DNA of 41,750 bases, taken from contig CM074817.1 in NCBI GenBank assembly GCA_037447605.1, forward strand, positions 291,930 through 333,679, written 5' to 3'. Position 1 is the stretch's first letter; each line of letters starts with the position of its first letter. The DNA comes from Zygnema circumcarinatum. Its lineage: Eukaryota; Streptophyta; Zygnematophyceae; Zygnematales; Zygnemataceae. The notes below the pieces were generated by a model, which had not been told where the DNA came from, did no database searches, and saw nothing but the letters and a program-made list of their open reading frames with translations. The position numbers were made by a program, and so were the translations under genes. Positions 41,656 to 41,750 of this stretch are shown here, one piece after another.

Positions 41656-41750
41656 TCACTCAATTATTTCATCAAGGGTGTGCACTCCACTATTGATAAT
41701 TATAGCATCATCAATGAGACGAACAACGCGAAGAGCGGAAAACTACGGTA
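41656..41750 (-). CDS. Possible last exon of a gene entering from the right
   Basis: On the minus strand, after a CCGTAG that could be an acceptor at the window edge, a frame reads FSALRVVRLIDDAIIINSGV and a few more residues to a TGA at 41656-41658. The spaced Arg pattern recalls a voltage-sensor S4 helix, but 28 codons are too few to name a family. It may be chance. Confidence 0.2.

Overview
The window is nuclear DNA from a plant-lineage eukaryote, most likely a streptophyte alga or an early-diverging land plant; the species cannot be fixed from the sequence. Evidence: every recognisable gene is split by spliceosomal introns; the best matches are to plant forms (a RanBP2-finger HDA15-type deacetylase, a GLYR1-type reductase, the plant importin-13-like karyopherin); telomere-like stretches of TTTAGGG type occur; G-box and telo-box motifs lie upstream of genes.

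Layout, left to right: an 849-base upstream region with an E2F-like site; MCM6 on + (850-10080, 18 exons); a stretch holding an unrecognised minus-strand gene (exons between about 11785 and 10825), a weak copia-like remnant and a tRNA-Pro(AGG) on - (12153-12224); an HDA15-type histone deacetylase on + (12663-18941, 15 exons); a promoter region dense in ACGTG motifs; an importin-13/transportin-3-like karyopherin on + (20406-30196, 23 exons); about 3.5 kb of intergenic DNA with a possible two-exon minus gene (32059-31206), a 38-bp periodic motif array and a hAT-like MITE of 434 bp with an 8-bp target duplication; KAE1/OSGEP on + (33764-36674, 6 exons); and, tail to tail with it, a GLYR1-type reductase on - (40049-37037, 7 exons). 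The right end holds bZIP-type motifs, GC-rich DNA, a second small inverted-repeat element and possibly the last exon of a gene entering from the right.

The genes are housekeeping functions (replication licensing, histone deacetylation, nuclear import, t6A tRNA modification, aldehyde detoxification). They are not an operon or a shared pathway, and I see no novel multi-gene system. The most distinctive property is the simple-sequence DNA. Most introns carry long pyrimidine tracts on the sense strand, while GA-rich tracts inside exons encode Arg/Glu/Gly-rich inserts or tails. The long Pro/Ser/Leu-rich or Gly/Arg-rich open frames across these tracts are artefacts.

Exon boundaries were placed by eye from GT/GC..AG signals, phase continuity and family similarity. 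All five main models join in phase to a single stop codon.
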